NCBI RefSeq assembly: GCF_000158915.1
Contig: NZ_GG657754.1
Coordinates: forward strand, 10,312,152-10,376,151
Origin: Streptomyces himastatinicus ATCC 53653
GTDB taxonomy: Bacteria > Actinomycetota > Actinomycetes > Streptomycetales > Streptomycetaceae
Direction: 5' to 3'
Length of the DNA: 64,000 nucleotides
Position numbers and translations under genes: made by a program. This document shows positions 8,089 to 17,437 of the stretch, in pieces (positions within the stretch are counted from its first letter, which is position 1; each line of letters starts with the position of its first letter). The notes beneath the pieces are model-generated. The model searched no databases. It had not been told where the DNA came from and worked only from the letters and a program-made list of their open reading frames with translations.

Positions 8089-9609
8089 TCAGACGATGCC
8101 CTCGGCGATCTCCGCCTCCTCCCGGGCGGACCCATAGGCGGAGGGCGTGTTGTACGAACGGCGGGCGACGAACCACCAGACGGTGGCCAGGATCAGCACC
8201 GCGGCCAGGGCGATCGACGCGTAGTTCATCGAACCGACCGTCACCGGGCTGGACTGCGGCAGGCAGAACAGCACCGTCACCAGCGCCACCCACACCACCG
8301 CCACCCAGCCGATCGGCTTGCTCCAGCGGCCCAGATGCCACGGCCCCTTTTCGAACCGGTCCCCGGCGCGCAGCCGCAGGAAGACCGGGATCGCGTAGGC
8401 GGGCGTGATGCCGATGACGTTGATGGCCGTCACGGCGCCGTACGCGGTCTCCGAGTACAGGGACGGCAGCGCCAGCAGACATGCCACCCCGACCGACAGC
8501 CACACCGCGAGCACCGGGGTCTGGGTACGGGTGCTGACCCGCTGCCACAGCCGCGAGCCCGGCAGCGCGCCGTCCCGGCTGAACGCGAACACCATCCGGC
8601 TGGCCGCGGCCACCTCCGCGTTGCCGCAGAACAGCTGCGCGGTGATGACGATGAGCAGCATGGCGGTGGCGCCGCTGGTGCCGAGGGCATCGATGAGGAT
8701 CTGTGCGGGCGGGACACCGGTGGCGCTCTTCTGCGTCCCGGCGTAGTCCTGGATGGCGAACGTGAGCCCCGCCAGCAGCACGAAACCGGCCACCCAGGAC
8801 ACCCAGATGGCGCGCACGATGCCGCGGGCGGCGGACACGGATGCGTTGGAGGTCTCCTCGGACAGATGCGCCGAGGCGTCGTAGCCGGAAAAGGTGTACT
8901 GGGCGAGCAGCAGGCCGATGGCGGTGACATAAAGGGGATTCGACCAGCCGGTGTTGTTGACGAACTCGGTGAACACGAATTCCGGCGACTGATGGTGGGA
9001 CGGAATGATCGCCAGCGCCCCGACGATGATCGCGACTCCCGCCAAGTGCCACCACACGCTGACCGAGTTGAGCAGACTGACCAATCGCACTCCGAAGAGA
9101 TTCAGTGTGGCATGCACCAAAAGAATGCAGACGAAAATCACCATCGTCGAGCCCGGGGTGGGTTCGAATCCCCACTGCAAGTTGAGGAGCGCTCCGGTGA
9201 ACTGGGCCGCGCCGTAGTCGATACCGGCGATCGCGCCCAGCAGCCCCAGCAGGTTGAGCCAGCCGGTGTACCAGCCCCAGGCGCGCCCGCCGAGCCGGTC
9301 GGCCATGTAGTAAAGGGCGCCCGAGGTCGGATACGCGCTGGTGACCTCCGCGAGCGCCAGGCCCACGCACAAGACGAACAGCCCCACACCGGCCCAGCCC
9401 CACATCATGACCGAGGGGCCGCCGGTGTCCAGCCCGAACCCGTACAGGGTCATGCAGCCGGACAGAATGGAGATGACGGAGAAGCTGATGGCGAAATTGC
9501 CGAAGCCGCCCATGCGGCGGGCCAGCACCGGCTGATATCCCAGCTCGCGCAGTCTCTGTTCTTCGTCCCGCTGCGGTGTGGACACCGGGCGCGACCAGGG
9601 CGTGGACAT
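8089..9609 (-). CDS. APC-superfamily amino acid permease
   Basis: The 506-residue integral membrane protein has about 12 hydrophobic helices. The N-terminal signature (RLRELGYQPVLARRMGGFGNFAISFSVISI) is typical of the amino acid/choline permease branch that includes GABA and choline permeases. GALYYMADRLGGRAWGWYTGW near residue 100 is another family landmark. The ATG at 9609 follows GGAGGT. A gene of unknown function ends 81 bp upstream on the same strand and probably shares its transcript. Substrate is not determined; the GABA genes 5 kb away make GABA a reasonable guess, but nothing in the sequence proves it. Confidence 0.85.
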   Translation of the reverse strand: MSTPWSRPVSTPQRDEEQRLRELGYQPVLARRMGGFGNFAISFSVISILSGCMTLYGFGLDTGGPSVMMWGWAGVGLFVLCVGLALAEVTSAYPTSGALYYMADRLGGRAWGWYTGWLNLLGLLGAIAGIDYGAAQFTGALLNLQWGFEPTPGSTMVIFVCILLVHATLNLFGVRLVSLLNSVSVWWHLAGVAIIVGALAIIPSHHQSPEFVFTEFVNNTGWSNPLYVTAIGLLLAQYTFSGYDASAHLSEETSNASVSAARGIVRAIWVSWVAGFVLLAGLTFAIQDYAGTQKSATGVPPAQILIDALGTSGATAMLLIVITAQLFCGNAEVAAASRMVFAFSRDGALPGSRLWQRVSTRTQTPVLAVWLSVGVACLLALPSLYSETAYGAVTAINVIGITPAYAIPVFLRLRAGDRFEKGPWHLGRWSKPIGWVAVVWVALVTVLFCLPQSSPVTVGSMNYASIALAAVLILATVWWFVARRSYNTPSAYGSAREEAEIAEGIV

Positions 9610-9690
9610 GAACGTACCTCCGAAAGGGAATGCGGGGACGGTCAGCAGAGGTGGGGAAAGCGGCGGCGATACGGGGGATGAGGGGGCGGC

Positions 9691-10698
9691 TCAGCCGTCG
9701 TAGCCGGGTCTGTTTCCGCGGGCGCCCGCGAGACAGCGGACCCGGGCGCGCAGGAACATCTCCTCGGCCTGGGTGCGGTCATTCGCGTCGGACGTGCGAT
9801 AGGCCCAGGGGAGTGGGGTGAAATACGGACCCAGCGCGTCGAAGACCCGGGCCGCTTCGGTGAATTGCAGCGCGCCCCACAGGGCGTGCGCCAGATGGTT
9901 GAGGTCCAGCAGCGAGCTGGTTTCCCGCTCCGCGTGGTCGAACCACAGGCGCAGCGCCTTGTCGACGTCCCGCGCCGCGTCCTCGGTGGCCCAGTGCAGG
10001 TCCAGGGCCTTCTCGTAGCCCCGTTCCTCGCGGTACCGCTCGACGTGGACGTACAGCGGCAGTACGTGCAGCGGGGAGCCCTCGGGCGCCCCCGAGACCA
10101 CCCACTGCACGAAGTTGACCGCCTCGGCCAGCGAACCGCCCGCCCGCCGTGCGTACACGAACTGGAGCATCCGGTGGTATGCCTCGCGGTTGTACGGATC
10201 GCGCCGGTCGGCCTCCGCCAGCAGCCCCCACGGGCCGGGGAAGAGCAACGGCCCCGGCGGGTTCGCCCGGTGCTCCGGCAGCCGCTGCTCCTTGTCGAGC
10301 TGGGCGAGCGCCAGCAGACACACCCAGGGGACCGGGTCCGCCGGGGAGTTGTGCGCGGCCAGCTGGCAGGACTCCCACGCCTCCCGCCACAGCTCGTGGG
10401 TGCGCTGGTGCCCGTCGCGATGGGCGCGCATCGTCCGCTCCACCACCACCCGGGTGTACATCACCAGCGCGGCGACGCATCGAGGCTCCTCGGTCCGCCA
10501 CGCCTCCACCACGTTGGACCCCGCCGCCACCGCTGCCAGCACCTGGGTGCGCTGCGTCCACTGGGCCCAGGTCGGGGTCTCGGCCAGCAGGTCGCGCATG
10601 GATATCCAACGGCCCGTGCGCACGTCCTGAAGCGCGATGCGCAGTCCGCTGTCATAGCCCGCGGGGTGGTAGACGGGGCGGAACACTTCCTCGGGCAT
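9691..10698 (-). CDS. Protein of unknown function, probably co-transcribed with the permease
   Basis: The 335-residue soluble protein was not assigned to a family. It lacks signal peptide and membrane helices and is rich in Trp, Arg and Glu. The central part contains helical segments such as EAWESCQLAAHNSPADPVPW, DRRDPYNREAYHRMLQF and GYEKALDLHWATEDAARDV, which give an all-alpha, TPR-like impression. N-terminal residues 1-40 (VFRPVYHPAGYDSGLRIAL) may form a small beta unit. It precedes the permease gene by 81 bp on the same strand, suggesting a linked role. An antisense frame of similar length exists, but this frame has the expected third-position GC bias and an ATG start. Confidence 0.7.
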   Translation of the reverse strand: MPEEVFRPVYHPAGYDSGLRIALQDVRTGRWISMRDLLAETPTWAQWTQRTQVLAAVAAGSNVVEAWRTEEPRCVAALVMYTRVVVERTMRAHRDGHQRTHELWREAWESCQLAAHNSPADPVPWVCLLALAQLDKEQRLPEHRANPPGPLLFPGPWGLLAEADRRDPYNREAYHRMLQFVYARRAGGSLAEAVNFVQWVVSGAPEGSPLHVLPLYVHVERYREERGYEKALDLHWATEDAARDVDKALRLWFDHAERETSSLLDLNHLAHALWGALQFTEAARVFDALGPYFTPLPWAYRTSDANDRTQAEEMFLRARVRCLAGARGNRPGYDG

Positions 10699-10993
10699 CG
10701 GATGACTTTCGGACGGAGCGTGATGGACCGGGCGCGACGGATTCCAGGGCCTGACGAGTGGATGCCCGGGATCCTATAGCCATCCCGTCATGACTCAAGG
10801 GGGCCAGGGTCCGCATCCGGCCCGGGGCCACGGGCGGTGTCCAGCAAGCGGACTCCGGACATGCGGTCTTGACGCGGCCTCGCCGCTGCACCACGCTTTC
10901 AGCCAAGATCTCCCACTACCGCCGAACCACCACCGAACGCCGCCCTGCCGACGACCGCCCCCACGCGGAACGCCCCCCACCGAAGAACCGGAC

Positions 10994-12469
10994 ATGCTGC
11001 CTGACGAGCGTCCCCACCACGCACCCGCCGGCCCCGCGACCGGAGCGGTGCTCGCCGTCGACCAAGGCACCTCGGGCACCAAGGCGCTGGTCCTCTGCCC
11101 GGAGCGCGGTGTGCTCGGCTCCGCCGAGGTGGCCGTCCATCCGCGCCACCTCGCCGGCGGGCTGGTCGAGGTCGATCCCGCCGAACTCCTCGCCTCGGTC
11201 GTCGACGCCGGACGCCAGGCCCTCGCGCGGGCCGGTGAGCCGGTCGTGGCGGTCGGCCTCGCCAACCAGGGCGAAACGGTGCTGGTGTGGGACCCCGCGA
11301 CCGGAGCCCCGCTGACCGACGCCCTGGTGTGGCAGGACCGGCGGGCGGAGACGGTGTGCGCGGACCTCGGTGAACACGCCGACACCCTGCGCGAACTCAC
11401 CGGGCTGCCCCTCGACCCGTACTTCGCGGCGCCCAAGATGGCCTGGCTGCGCCGCCACCAGACCCGCGAGGGCGTCGTCACCACCAGCGACGTCTGGCTG
11501 ATCCACCAGCTCACCGGAGCGTTCGTCACCGACGCGGCCACCGCCGGGCGCACCGGGCTGCTCGACCTCGACCGCGTCGTCTGGTCCCCGGAGGCACTGG
11601 ACATCTACGGCCTGACGGCCGAGCAGATGCCCAGGGTCGTCGACGCGGACACCATGGCCGGAACCACCACCGCCTTCGGCGGCGAGATCCCGCTCACCGG
11701 CCTCCTCGTCGACCAGCAGGCCGCCCTGCTGGCCCAGAGCGTCACCGAGCCCGGCGCCGCCAAATGCACCTACGGCACCGGCGCGTTCCTGCTCGCCCAG
11801 ACCGGGCCGCGGCCCCGCCGTGGCACCAGCGGACTGGTGAGCTGCGTGGCCTGGCGGCTCGGCGGAAACACCAGCTACTGCCTCGACGGGCAGGTGTACA
11901 CCGCCGCCTCCGCCGTGCGCTGGCTCACCGGTATGGGCGTGATCGGCGGCCCCCAGGACCTCGACCCGGTGGGCGGCTCGGTGGCGGACACCGGGGGAGT
12001 GACGTTCGTACCGGCCCTTGCCGGACTCGCCGCCCCCTGGTGGCGCGGCGACCTCCGGGGCTCGGTGACCGGCCTCGGCCTCGACACCACCCCCGGCCAT
12101 CTGGTGCGCGCCCTGTGCGAGGGCATCGCCGCGCAGGTGGCCGAGATCGCCGACGCGGCCGCCGCCGACCTCGGCGCACCGCTCACCACCCTCCGCGCCG
12201 ACGGGGGCCTCACCCGCTCCGCGCTGCTCATGCAGGCCCAGGCCGATCTGTTGCAACTGCCCGTCGAAGTGTCCGCCCTGCCCGATGTCACCGCCCTCGG
12301 CGTGGGCGCCGTCGCCCGGCTGGGACTGGACCCCGGGCTGCCGGTCGCCAGGGCCGTCCCGGAGTGGAAACCTGCCGCCGTGTACACACCGCGGATCAGC
12401 GCGGACGAGGCCGCCGAGCGCCGGGCCGGATTCCGGTCGGCCGTGGACGCGCTGCTGACCCGTCACTGA
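10994..12469 (+). CDS. FGGY-family carbohydrate kinase (glycerol/xylulose kinase type)
   Basis: The 491-residue kinase has the N-terminal phosphate-binding AVLAVDQGTSGTKALVL (residues 15-31), the substrate-loop DALVWQDRRAETVC, and the C-terminal actin-like ATPase signatures KCTYGTGAFLLAQTG (about residue 260) and TLRADGGLTRSALLMQ (about 395). The WQDRR motif is shared with glycerol kinases. It is first in a run with a GlpA-like dehydrogenase 30 bp later and a third flavoprotein overlapping that, which supports glycerol or another small polyol as substrate, giving the phosphate ester that the dehydrogenase oxidises. The ATG lacks a strong Shine-Dalgarno; upstream in-frame codons are not family-like. 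Confidence 0.82.
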   Translation: MLPDERPHHAPAGPATGAVLAVDQGTSGTKALVLCPERGVLGSAEVAVHPRHLAGGLVEVDPAELLASVVDAGRQALARAGEPVVAVGLANQGETVLVWDPATGAPLTDALVWQDRRAETVCADLGEHADTLRELTGLPLDPYFAAPKMAWLRRHQTREGVVTTSDVWLIHQLTGAFVTDAATAGRTGLLDLDRVVWSPEALDIYGLTAEQMPRVVDADTMAGTTTAFGGEIPLTGLLVDQQAALLAQSVTEPGAAKCTYGTGAFLLAQTGPRPRRGTSGLVSCVAWRLGGNTSYCLDGQVYTAASAVRWLTGMGVIGGPQDLDPVGGSVADTGGVTFVPALAGLAAPWWRGDLRGSVTGLGLDTTPGHLVRALCEGIAAQVAEIADAAAADLGAPLTTLRADGGLTRSALLMQAQADLLQLPVEVSALPDVTALGVGAVARLGLDPGLPVARAVPEWKPAAVYTPRISADEAAERRAGFRSAVDALLTRH

Positions 12470-12499
12470 GCAACCCCACCAGGAGCCAAGGAACCCAGC

Positions 12500-13930
12500 A
12501 TGACCGTAACGACCACGGGTGACCTTCCCGGCGAGGTCTACGACGTGGCCATCATCGGCGCCGGAGTGGTCGGCACCGCCATCGCCCGCGAACTCGCCGC
12601 CCACCGGCTGCGCATCGCCCTCGTGGAAGCCTCCGACGACGTCGGTGACGGTACGTCCAAGGCCAACACCGCGATCCTGCACACCGGTTTCGACGCCACT
12701 CCCGGCACCCTGGAGGCCCGGCTGGTGCGCGAGGGCTACCGGCGGCTGAACACCTTCGCCGCAGAGGCGGGCATCCCGGTGGAACCGCTCGGCGCCCTGC
12801 TCGTCGCCTGGGACTCCGAACAGCTCGCCGCGCTGCCCGCCCTCGCGGAGAAGGCCGTACGCAACGACTGCCACGACACCCGGATCCTCGACGCGGACGA
12901 GGTGTACGCGCGCGAACCGCATCTGGGACCCGGTGCGCTCGGCGCCCTCGAAGTCCCCGGCGAGAGCATCATCTGCCCGTGGACGACCACCCTCGCCTAC
13001 GCCACCCAGGCGGTGCGCGCCGGAGCCGACCTGCACCTCAACTGCACCGCCGGAGCCATTACCACAGGCAGTCACCATGAAATCGCCACCAACCGTGGCC
13101 CGTTGCGCGCCCGCCACCTAGTCAACGCCGCCGGACTGCATTCGGACGAGATCGACCGGCGGCTCGGCCACACCGAGTTCAGCGTCACTCCGCGGCGCGG
13201 CCAGCTCATCGTCTTCGACAAGTTCGCCCGTGGCCTGGTCGGCCACATCCTGCTGCCGGTGCCGACGGCAGCGGGCAAGGGCGTGCTGGTGTCGCCGACC
13301 GTCTTCGGCAACGTCATGCTCGGCCCCACCGCCGAGGACCTCGACGACAAGCACGCCACCGGCTCCTCGGCCGCCGGGCTGTCCCTGCTCCTCGACAAGG
13401 GCGCCCGCATCATGCCGGAGCTGCTGGACGAGGAGGTCACCGCGGTCTACGCGGGGCTGCGCGCCGCCACCGAACACGCCGACTTCCAGATCCGCGCCCA
13501 CCCCGAACAGCGGTACGTGGCCGTCGGCGGCATCCGCTCCACCGGGCTGACCGCCTCGATGGCCATCGCCGCCCACGTCCGGGACCTGCTCGCCGACTGC
13601 GGCCTCGACCCGGGCCCCGCGCGGGAACTCGAACCGCCCCGCATGCCGAACCTCGGCGAGGCCTTCCGCCGCCCCTACCAGCGCGCCGACCTCATCGCCG
13701 CCGACCCCGCCTACGGCACCGTCGTCTGCCACTGCGAGCGCGTCACCCGCGGCGAGATCCGCGACGCCCTGCGGGCCACCGTGCCCCCGGGCTCACTCGA
13801 CGGACTGCGACGCCGCACCCGTGCGCAAAGCGGCCGCTGCCAGGGCTTCTACTGCGGAGCCGCCGTACGCGCCCAGTTCGACGAGGCCCGCGCCACCCCC
13901 GCCGCCGCACGGGCGGAGGCCCGCCGATGA
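12500..13930 (+). CDS. GlpA-like FAD-dependent glycerol-3-phosphate dehydrogenase with C-terminal BFD [2Fe-2S] domain
   Basis: The 476-residue protein begins with the FAD motif DVAIIGAGVVGTAIARELAAH and has the substrate region SKANTAILHTGFDATPGTLEA that is typical of GlpA/L-2-hydroxyglutarate-oxidase-type DAO proteins. The last 100 residues hold a bacterioferritin-ferredoxin-like domain with cysteines in VVCHCERVTRGEI and SGRCQGFYCG, which should bind a [2Fe-2S] cluster. Anaerobic-type glycerol-3-phosphate dehydrogenase subunit A has this same architecture. The ATG is preceded by AAGGAA. The stop overlaps the next start by 4 bp (ATGA), indicating coupled translation with the partner flavoprotein. 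It likely oxidises the phosphate made by the upstream kinase. Confidence 0.82.
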   Translation: MTVTTTGDLPGEVYDVAIIGAGVVGTAIARELAAHRLRIALVEASDDVGDGTSKANTAILHTGFDATPGTLEARLVREGYRRLNTFAAEAGIPVEPLGALLVAWDSEQLAALPALAEKAVRNDCHDTRILDADEVYAREPHLGPGALGALEVPGESIICPWTTTLAYATQAVRAGADLHLNCTAGAITTGSHHEIATNRGPLRARHLVNAAGLHSDEIDRRLGHTEFSVTPRRGQLIVFDKFARGLVGHILLPVPTAAGKGVLVSPTVFGNVMLGPTAEDLDDKHATGSSAAGLSLLLDKGARIMPELLDEEVTAVYAGLRAATEHADFQIRAHPEQRYVAVGGIRSTGLTASMAIAAHVRDLLADCGLDPGPARELEPPRMPNLGEAFRRPYQRADLIAADPAYGTVVCHCERVTRGEIRDALRATVPPGSLDGLRRRTRAQSGRCQGFYCGAAVRAQFDEARATPAAARAEARR

Positions 13931-15180
13931 CCACCGCAGACCGCACCCCTCGCACCGTGGACGTCCTGGTCATCGGCGCCGGACCCGCCGGACTCGCCGC
14001 CGCCACCCGGCTGGCCGAGGCCGGAGTGGACACCGTCCAGGTCATCGACCGCGAGCAGCACGCCGGTGGCATCCCCCGCCACTGCCACCACACCGGATTC
14101 GGGCTGCGCGATCTGCACCGGGTGCTCAGCGGCCCCGAGTACGCCCGCCGCCACATCGCCGCCGCGCTGCGCGCCGGGGTCAGCCTGCGCACCGGCGTCA
14201 CCGCCACCGGATGGGCCGGACCGCGCACCGTGGACGTCACCGCGCCGACCGGGCTGGAGCGCATCACGGCCGGGGCCGTGGTCCTCGCCACCGGCGCCCG
14301 CGAACGCCCCCGCAGCGCCCGACTGGTGCCCGGCACCCGGCCCGCGGGCGTCTACACCACCGGGCAGCTCCAGCAAGCCGTCCACGTACACCACCAGAGC
14401 ATCGGCCGCCGGGCCGTCGTCGTGGGCGCCGAACGCGTCGGCTACTCCGCCGTCGACACCCTCCGCGGCGCCGGAGTCGAGGTCGCCGCCATGGTCACCG
14501 GGCTGCCCCGCCACCAGGCCCACCCGGCACATGCCCTCGGTGCCCGGCTGCGCCACGAGGTTCCGCTGCTCACCGACACCACCGTGACCGGGCTGACCGG
14601 CCGCGGCCGGCTGACGGGCGTCCGCGTCGGGCACCGGGACGGCCGGACCGCGACCATCGGCTGCGACACCGTGGTGTTCACCGGCGACTGGATCCCCGAC
14701 CACGAACTGGCCCGCAGCGCCGGAATCCCCCTCGACCCCGGCACCCGGGGGCCGGAGACCGACCCCGCGTTCCGTACCGGCGAACCCGGGGTCTTCGCCG
14801 TGGGAAATTTGCTGCACCCCGTCGAGACGGCCGCCACGGCCGCGCTGGACGGCCGGTTCGCCGCCGGGCCCGTGCTGCGCCATCTGGCCGGTGAACCGTG
14901 GCCGCGGGCCCCGTTGCCGGTCCGCGCGGACGCGCCCCTGCGCTGGGTGGCGCCGGGCCGGATCGCCCCGGACGGGCCGCCCCCGCCGTACGGCCGCTTC
15001 ACCCTGCGCACCGCCGCGTTCCTCACCCGGCCGGTGCTCGTGGTCCGCCAGGACGGCCGTACGCTGCACCGGCAGCGCGTCCCGCGCACCGTGGCCCCGG
15101 GCCGCCCGCTCCAGCTGTCCGCCGACTGGATCGCCCGGGCCGACGCGCACGGCGGCCCGGTACGGATCGGCGTGGAGTGA
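13927..15180 (+). CDS. Pyridine nucleotide-disulfide-type FAD oxidoreductase, partner of the GlpA-like protein
   Basis: The 417-residue flavoprotein has two dinucleotide folds: DVLVIGAGPAGLAAATRLAEAG at the N-terminus and RRAVVVGAERVGYSAVDTL near residue 160, plus GVFAVGNLLHPVETAATAALDG near 285. It lacks the redox-active CxxC of thioredoxin reductase. In many bacteria a protein of this type follows a GlpA-like/BFD subunit, and the pair is thought to pass electrons from substrate-bound FAD through the [2Fe-2S] centre to a second flavin. Its start overlaps the GlpA-like stop. A hairpin follows the stop. The final electron acceptor is unknown. Confidence 0.78.
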   Translation: MTTADRTPRTVDVLVIGAGPAGLAAATRLAEAGVDTVQVIDREQHAGGIPRHCHHTGFGLRDLHRVLSGPEYARRHIAAALRAGVSLRTGVTATGWAGPRTVDVTAPTGLERITAGAVVLATGARERPRSARLVPGTRPAGVYTTGQLQQAVHVHHQSIGRRAVVVGAERVGYSAVDTLRGAGVEVAAMVTGLPRHQAHPAHALGARLRHEVPLLTDTTVTGLTGRGRLTGVRVGHRDGRTATIGCDTVVFTGDWIPDHELARSAGIPLDPGTRGPETDPAFRTGEPGVFAVGNLLHPVETAATAALDGRFAAGPVLRHLAGEPWPRAPLPVRADAPLRWVAPGRIAPDGPPPPYGRFTLRTAAFLTRPVLVVRQDGRTLHRQRVPRTVAPGRPLQLSADWIARADAHGGPVRIGVE

Positions 15181-15185
15181 CCGGG

Positions 15186-15216
15186 GCGGGCTGCCCCCCT
15201 CGGTGTCACAGCCCGC
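15186..15216. terminator. Hairpin between convergent genes
   Basis: GCGGGCTG (15186-15193) pairs perfectly with CAGCCCGC (15209-15216) across a 15-base loop containing a C run. It lies just after the flavoprotein stop and overlaps the 3' end of the convergent S4-domain gene. Confidence 0.5.
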
Positions 15217-15580
15217 GCAGCCGCTCCATATCGCGCCGGTCGCGCTTGGTCGGGCGGCCCGCACCACGGTCGCGCAGCCCGATGGGCACGGTCTGCTCCC
15301 GCGGCGGCGGAGGCGGGCTGTTGTCCACGTAGCACTCCACGGCCACCGGCGCCCCGACCCGCTTGCGCACGATCCGCGACACCACCACGACCCGCTCCCG
15401 CCCCGCGTGGCGCAGCCGCACCTCGTCACCCGCCCGCACCGCCTGCGCGGGCTTGACGCGCTCCCCGTTGACACGGACGTGCCCGGCCCGGCAGGCCGAG
15501 GCGGCGAGCGAACGCGTCTTGGTGAGCCGCACCGACCAGATCCAGCTGTCGACCCGAACGGACCCCTCGTCTGAAGCCAT
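15206..15580 (-). CDS. S4-domain RNA-binding protein (Hsp15-like)
   Basis: The 124-residue basic protein carries an S4 domain at residues 10-75: [50 protein letters not shown]. This matches the Hsp15/HslR subgroup, which binds free 50S subunits carrying stalled nascent chains. The C-terminal 40 residues are Arg- and Pro-rich ([18 protein letters not shown]) and end in [12 protein letters not shown]. The ATG at 15580 is 12 bp from the divergent dihydrolipoyl dehydrogenase start, so the two promoters must overlap into the opposing coding regions or the transcripts are leaderless. Confidence 0.85.
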   Translation of the reverse strand: MASDEGSVRVDSWIWSVRLTKTRSLAASACRAGHVRVNGERVKPAQAVRAGDEVRLRHAGRERVVVVSRIVRKRVGAPVAVECYVDNSPPPPPREQTVPIGLRDRGAGRPTKRDRRDMERLRGL

Positions 15581-15592
15581 ACCCCGACTCTA

Positions 15593-17011
15593 ATGTCTAA
15601 GGTGCGACGCATGAGCGCACATTTTGACGTCGTGGTCCTGGGGGCGGGGTCGGGCGGCTATGTGGCGGCGATCCGCGCCGCGCAGCTGGGCTTGCGCACG
15701 GCCGTCGTCGAGGAGCGGTTCTGGGGCGGCGTCTGCCTGAACGTGGGATGCATCCCGTCCAAGGCCCTGCTGCGCAACGCCGAGCTGGCCCATCTGCTCA
15801 CCCATGAGGCGCAGACCTTCGGCATCCGGGTGAACGGCGAGCTGAGCCTCGACTACCGGGTGGCGTACGAACGCAGCCGGAAGGTCGCGGACGGCCGGGT
15901 CAAAGGCATCCACTACCTGATGAAGAAGAACCAGATCACGCAGTACGACGGGCGGGGCACCTTCACCGACCCCCATACGCTGCGGGTCACGCTCTCCGAC
16001 GGCCGCGTGGAGGCCCTCACCTTCGACCACTGCGTCATCGCGACCGGAGCCGGTGCCAATCTGCTGCCCGGCACCTCGCTCAGCCAGCGGGTGGTCACCT
16101 ACGAGGAGCAGATCCTCGCACCGGACCTGCCCGGCAGCGTCCTGATCGCGGGCGCGGGCGCCATCGGCGTCGAGTTCGCGTACATCATGCACAGCTACGG
16201 GGTGCAGGTGACGCTCGTGGAGTTCCTGGACCGGATCGTCCCCCTGGAGGACGAGGACGTCTCCGCCGAGCTGACCCGCCGCTACCGCAGGCTCGGCATC
16301 AACATCCTCACCTCCACCCGGGTCGAGGCGGTCAACGACACGGGCGCCGCCGTCAAGGTCATGGTGACCACCGGCGGCCAACGCCAGACCCTCCAGGCCG
16401 GGCGGGTCCTCCAGGCGCTCGGCTTCCGGCCGCGGGTGCAGGGGTACGGGCTGGACCGGGCCGGGGTCCGGCTGACCGACCGGGGCGCCATCGACGTCGA
16501 CGGCCGGTGCCGCACCAGCGTGCCGCACATCTTCGCGGTCGGCGACGTGACTGCCAAGCTGATGCTCGCCCACGCCGCCGAGGCGATGGGCATCGTCGCG
16601 GCGGAGACCATCGCCGACGCGGAGACCATGGAACTCGACTACGTGATGATCCCGCGGGCCACCTTCTGCCAGCCGCAGATTGCCAGCTTCGGCTGGACCG
16701 AGGCCCAGGCGCGCGAACGCGGCTTCGACGTCAAGGTGGCCACCTTCCCGTTCACCGCCAACGGCAAGGCTCACGGCCTCGGCGACTCCAGCGGTTTCGT
16801 GAAGCTCATCAGCGACGGACGCCACGGCGAACTGCTCGGCGGCCACCTCATCGGCCCCGAGGTCACCGAACTCCTGCCGGAACTCACCCTCGCCCAGCAA
16901 TGGGACCTGACGGTCCACGAGGTGGCCCGCAACATCCACGCCCACCCCACGCTCAGCGAGGCGGTCAAGGAGGCCGTCCACGGCCTCGCGGGGCACATGG
17001 TCAACCTGTGA
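15593..17011 (+). CDS. lpdA: Dihydrolipoyl dehydrogenase
   Basis: The 472-residue E3 flavoprotein matches the actinobacterial Lpd family. It has [22 protein letters not shown] for FAD, the redox disulfide in [18 protein letters not shown] (cysteines 5 residues apart), the NAD site [22 protein letters not shown], and the C-terminal catalytic His-Glu in [15 protein letters not shown]. The first ATG (15593) gives [12 protein letters not shown]; the second at 15611 gives MSAHFDVVV, which agrees better with family N-termini and may be the true start. It oxidises dihydrolipoamide for 2-oxoacid dehydrogenase or glycine-cleavage complexes. No partner subunit is nearby. Confidence 0.93.
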   Translation: MSKVRRMSAHFDVVVLGAGSGGYVAAIRAAQLGLRTAVVEERFWGGVCLNVGCIPSKALLRNAELAHLLTHEAQTFGIRVNGELSLDYRVAYERSRKVADGRVKGIHYLMKKNQITQYDGRGTFTDPHTLRVTLSDGRVEALTFDHCVIATGAGANLLPGTSLSQRVVTYEEQILAPDLPGSVLIAGAGAIGVEFAYIMHSYGVQVTLVEFLDRIVPLEDEDVSAELTRRYRRLGINILTSTRVEAVNDTGAAVKVMVTTGGQRQTLQAGRVLQALGFRPRVQGYGLDRAGVRLTDRGAIDVDGRCRTSVPHIFAVGDVTAKLMLAHAAEAMGIVAAETIADAETMELDYVMIPRATFCQPQIASFGWTEAQARERGFDVKVATFPFTANGKAHGLGDSSGFVKLISDGRHGELLGGHLIGPEVTELLPELTLAQQWDLTVHEVARNIHAHPTLSEAVKEAVHGLAGHMVNL

Positions 17012-17437
17012 CAGTTCAACCCCGTGCCCAAGAAGGCCGCGGAGCACGCAGAATCAGCAGGCAGCGGATCCAGGCGTTGGATGACCCACACCCACGGTGT
17101 GACGACCCACCGCTGATCGTCGTCACGGCAGCTGACCTCATGCCACTTTGCTGACGACGCGTCAGGAAGCGTGTAACGACACTTGCGAGTTTGGTGGACG
17201 TGGGGCCGGTCGGTCGGCGAGCCGAACGGTCCGAAACCAACGAAGCGATCGCCTGGTGGGCTGCGGCGTAGTCCTTCGGCGATACCCTCGGTGCGCATCG
17301 CGGTCTGGTCGTGTATACGGCCAGGGCGGCCCGCACCCGACCACAGCAGACGTCTTCTTGCCGGAGAGGCTGCCGCTCGGCGCGACGCCGATCACGAAGC
17401 CCCGACCCCCACCGGGCGAGCCGGCACCGGCCGGGCA
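17012..17437. other. 426-bp stretch with no recognisable gene
   Basis: Frames on both strands give Arg/Pro-rich shadow peptides without family motifs. A short CACACC/GGTGTG inverted repeat near 17089-17103 is the only structure found. The GC content is somewhat below that of the flanks, as in the rest of the 17-25 kb patch. It may be decayed DNA, but no ancestor was identified. Confidence 0.45.
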
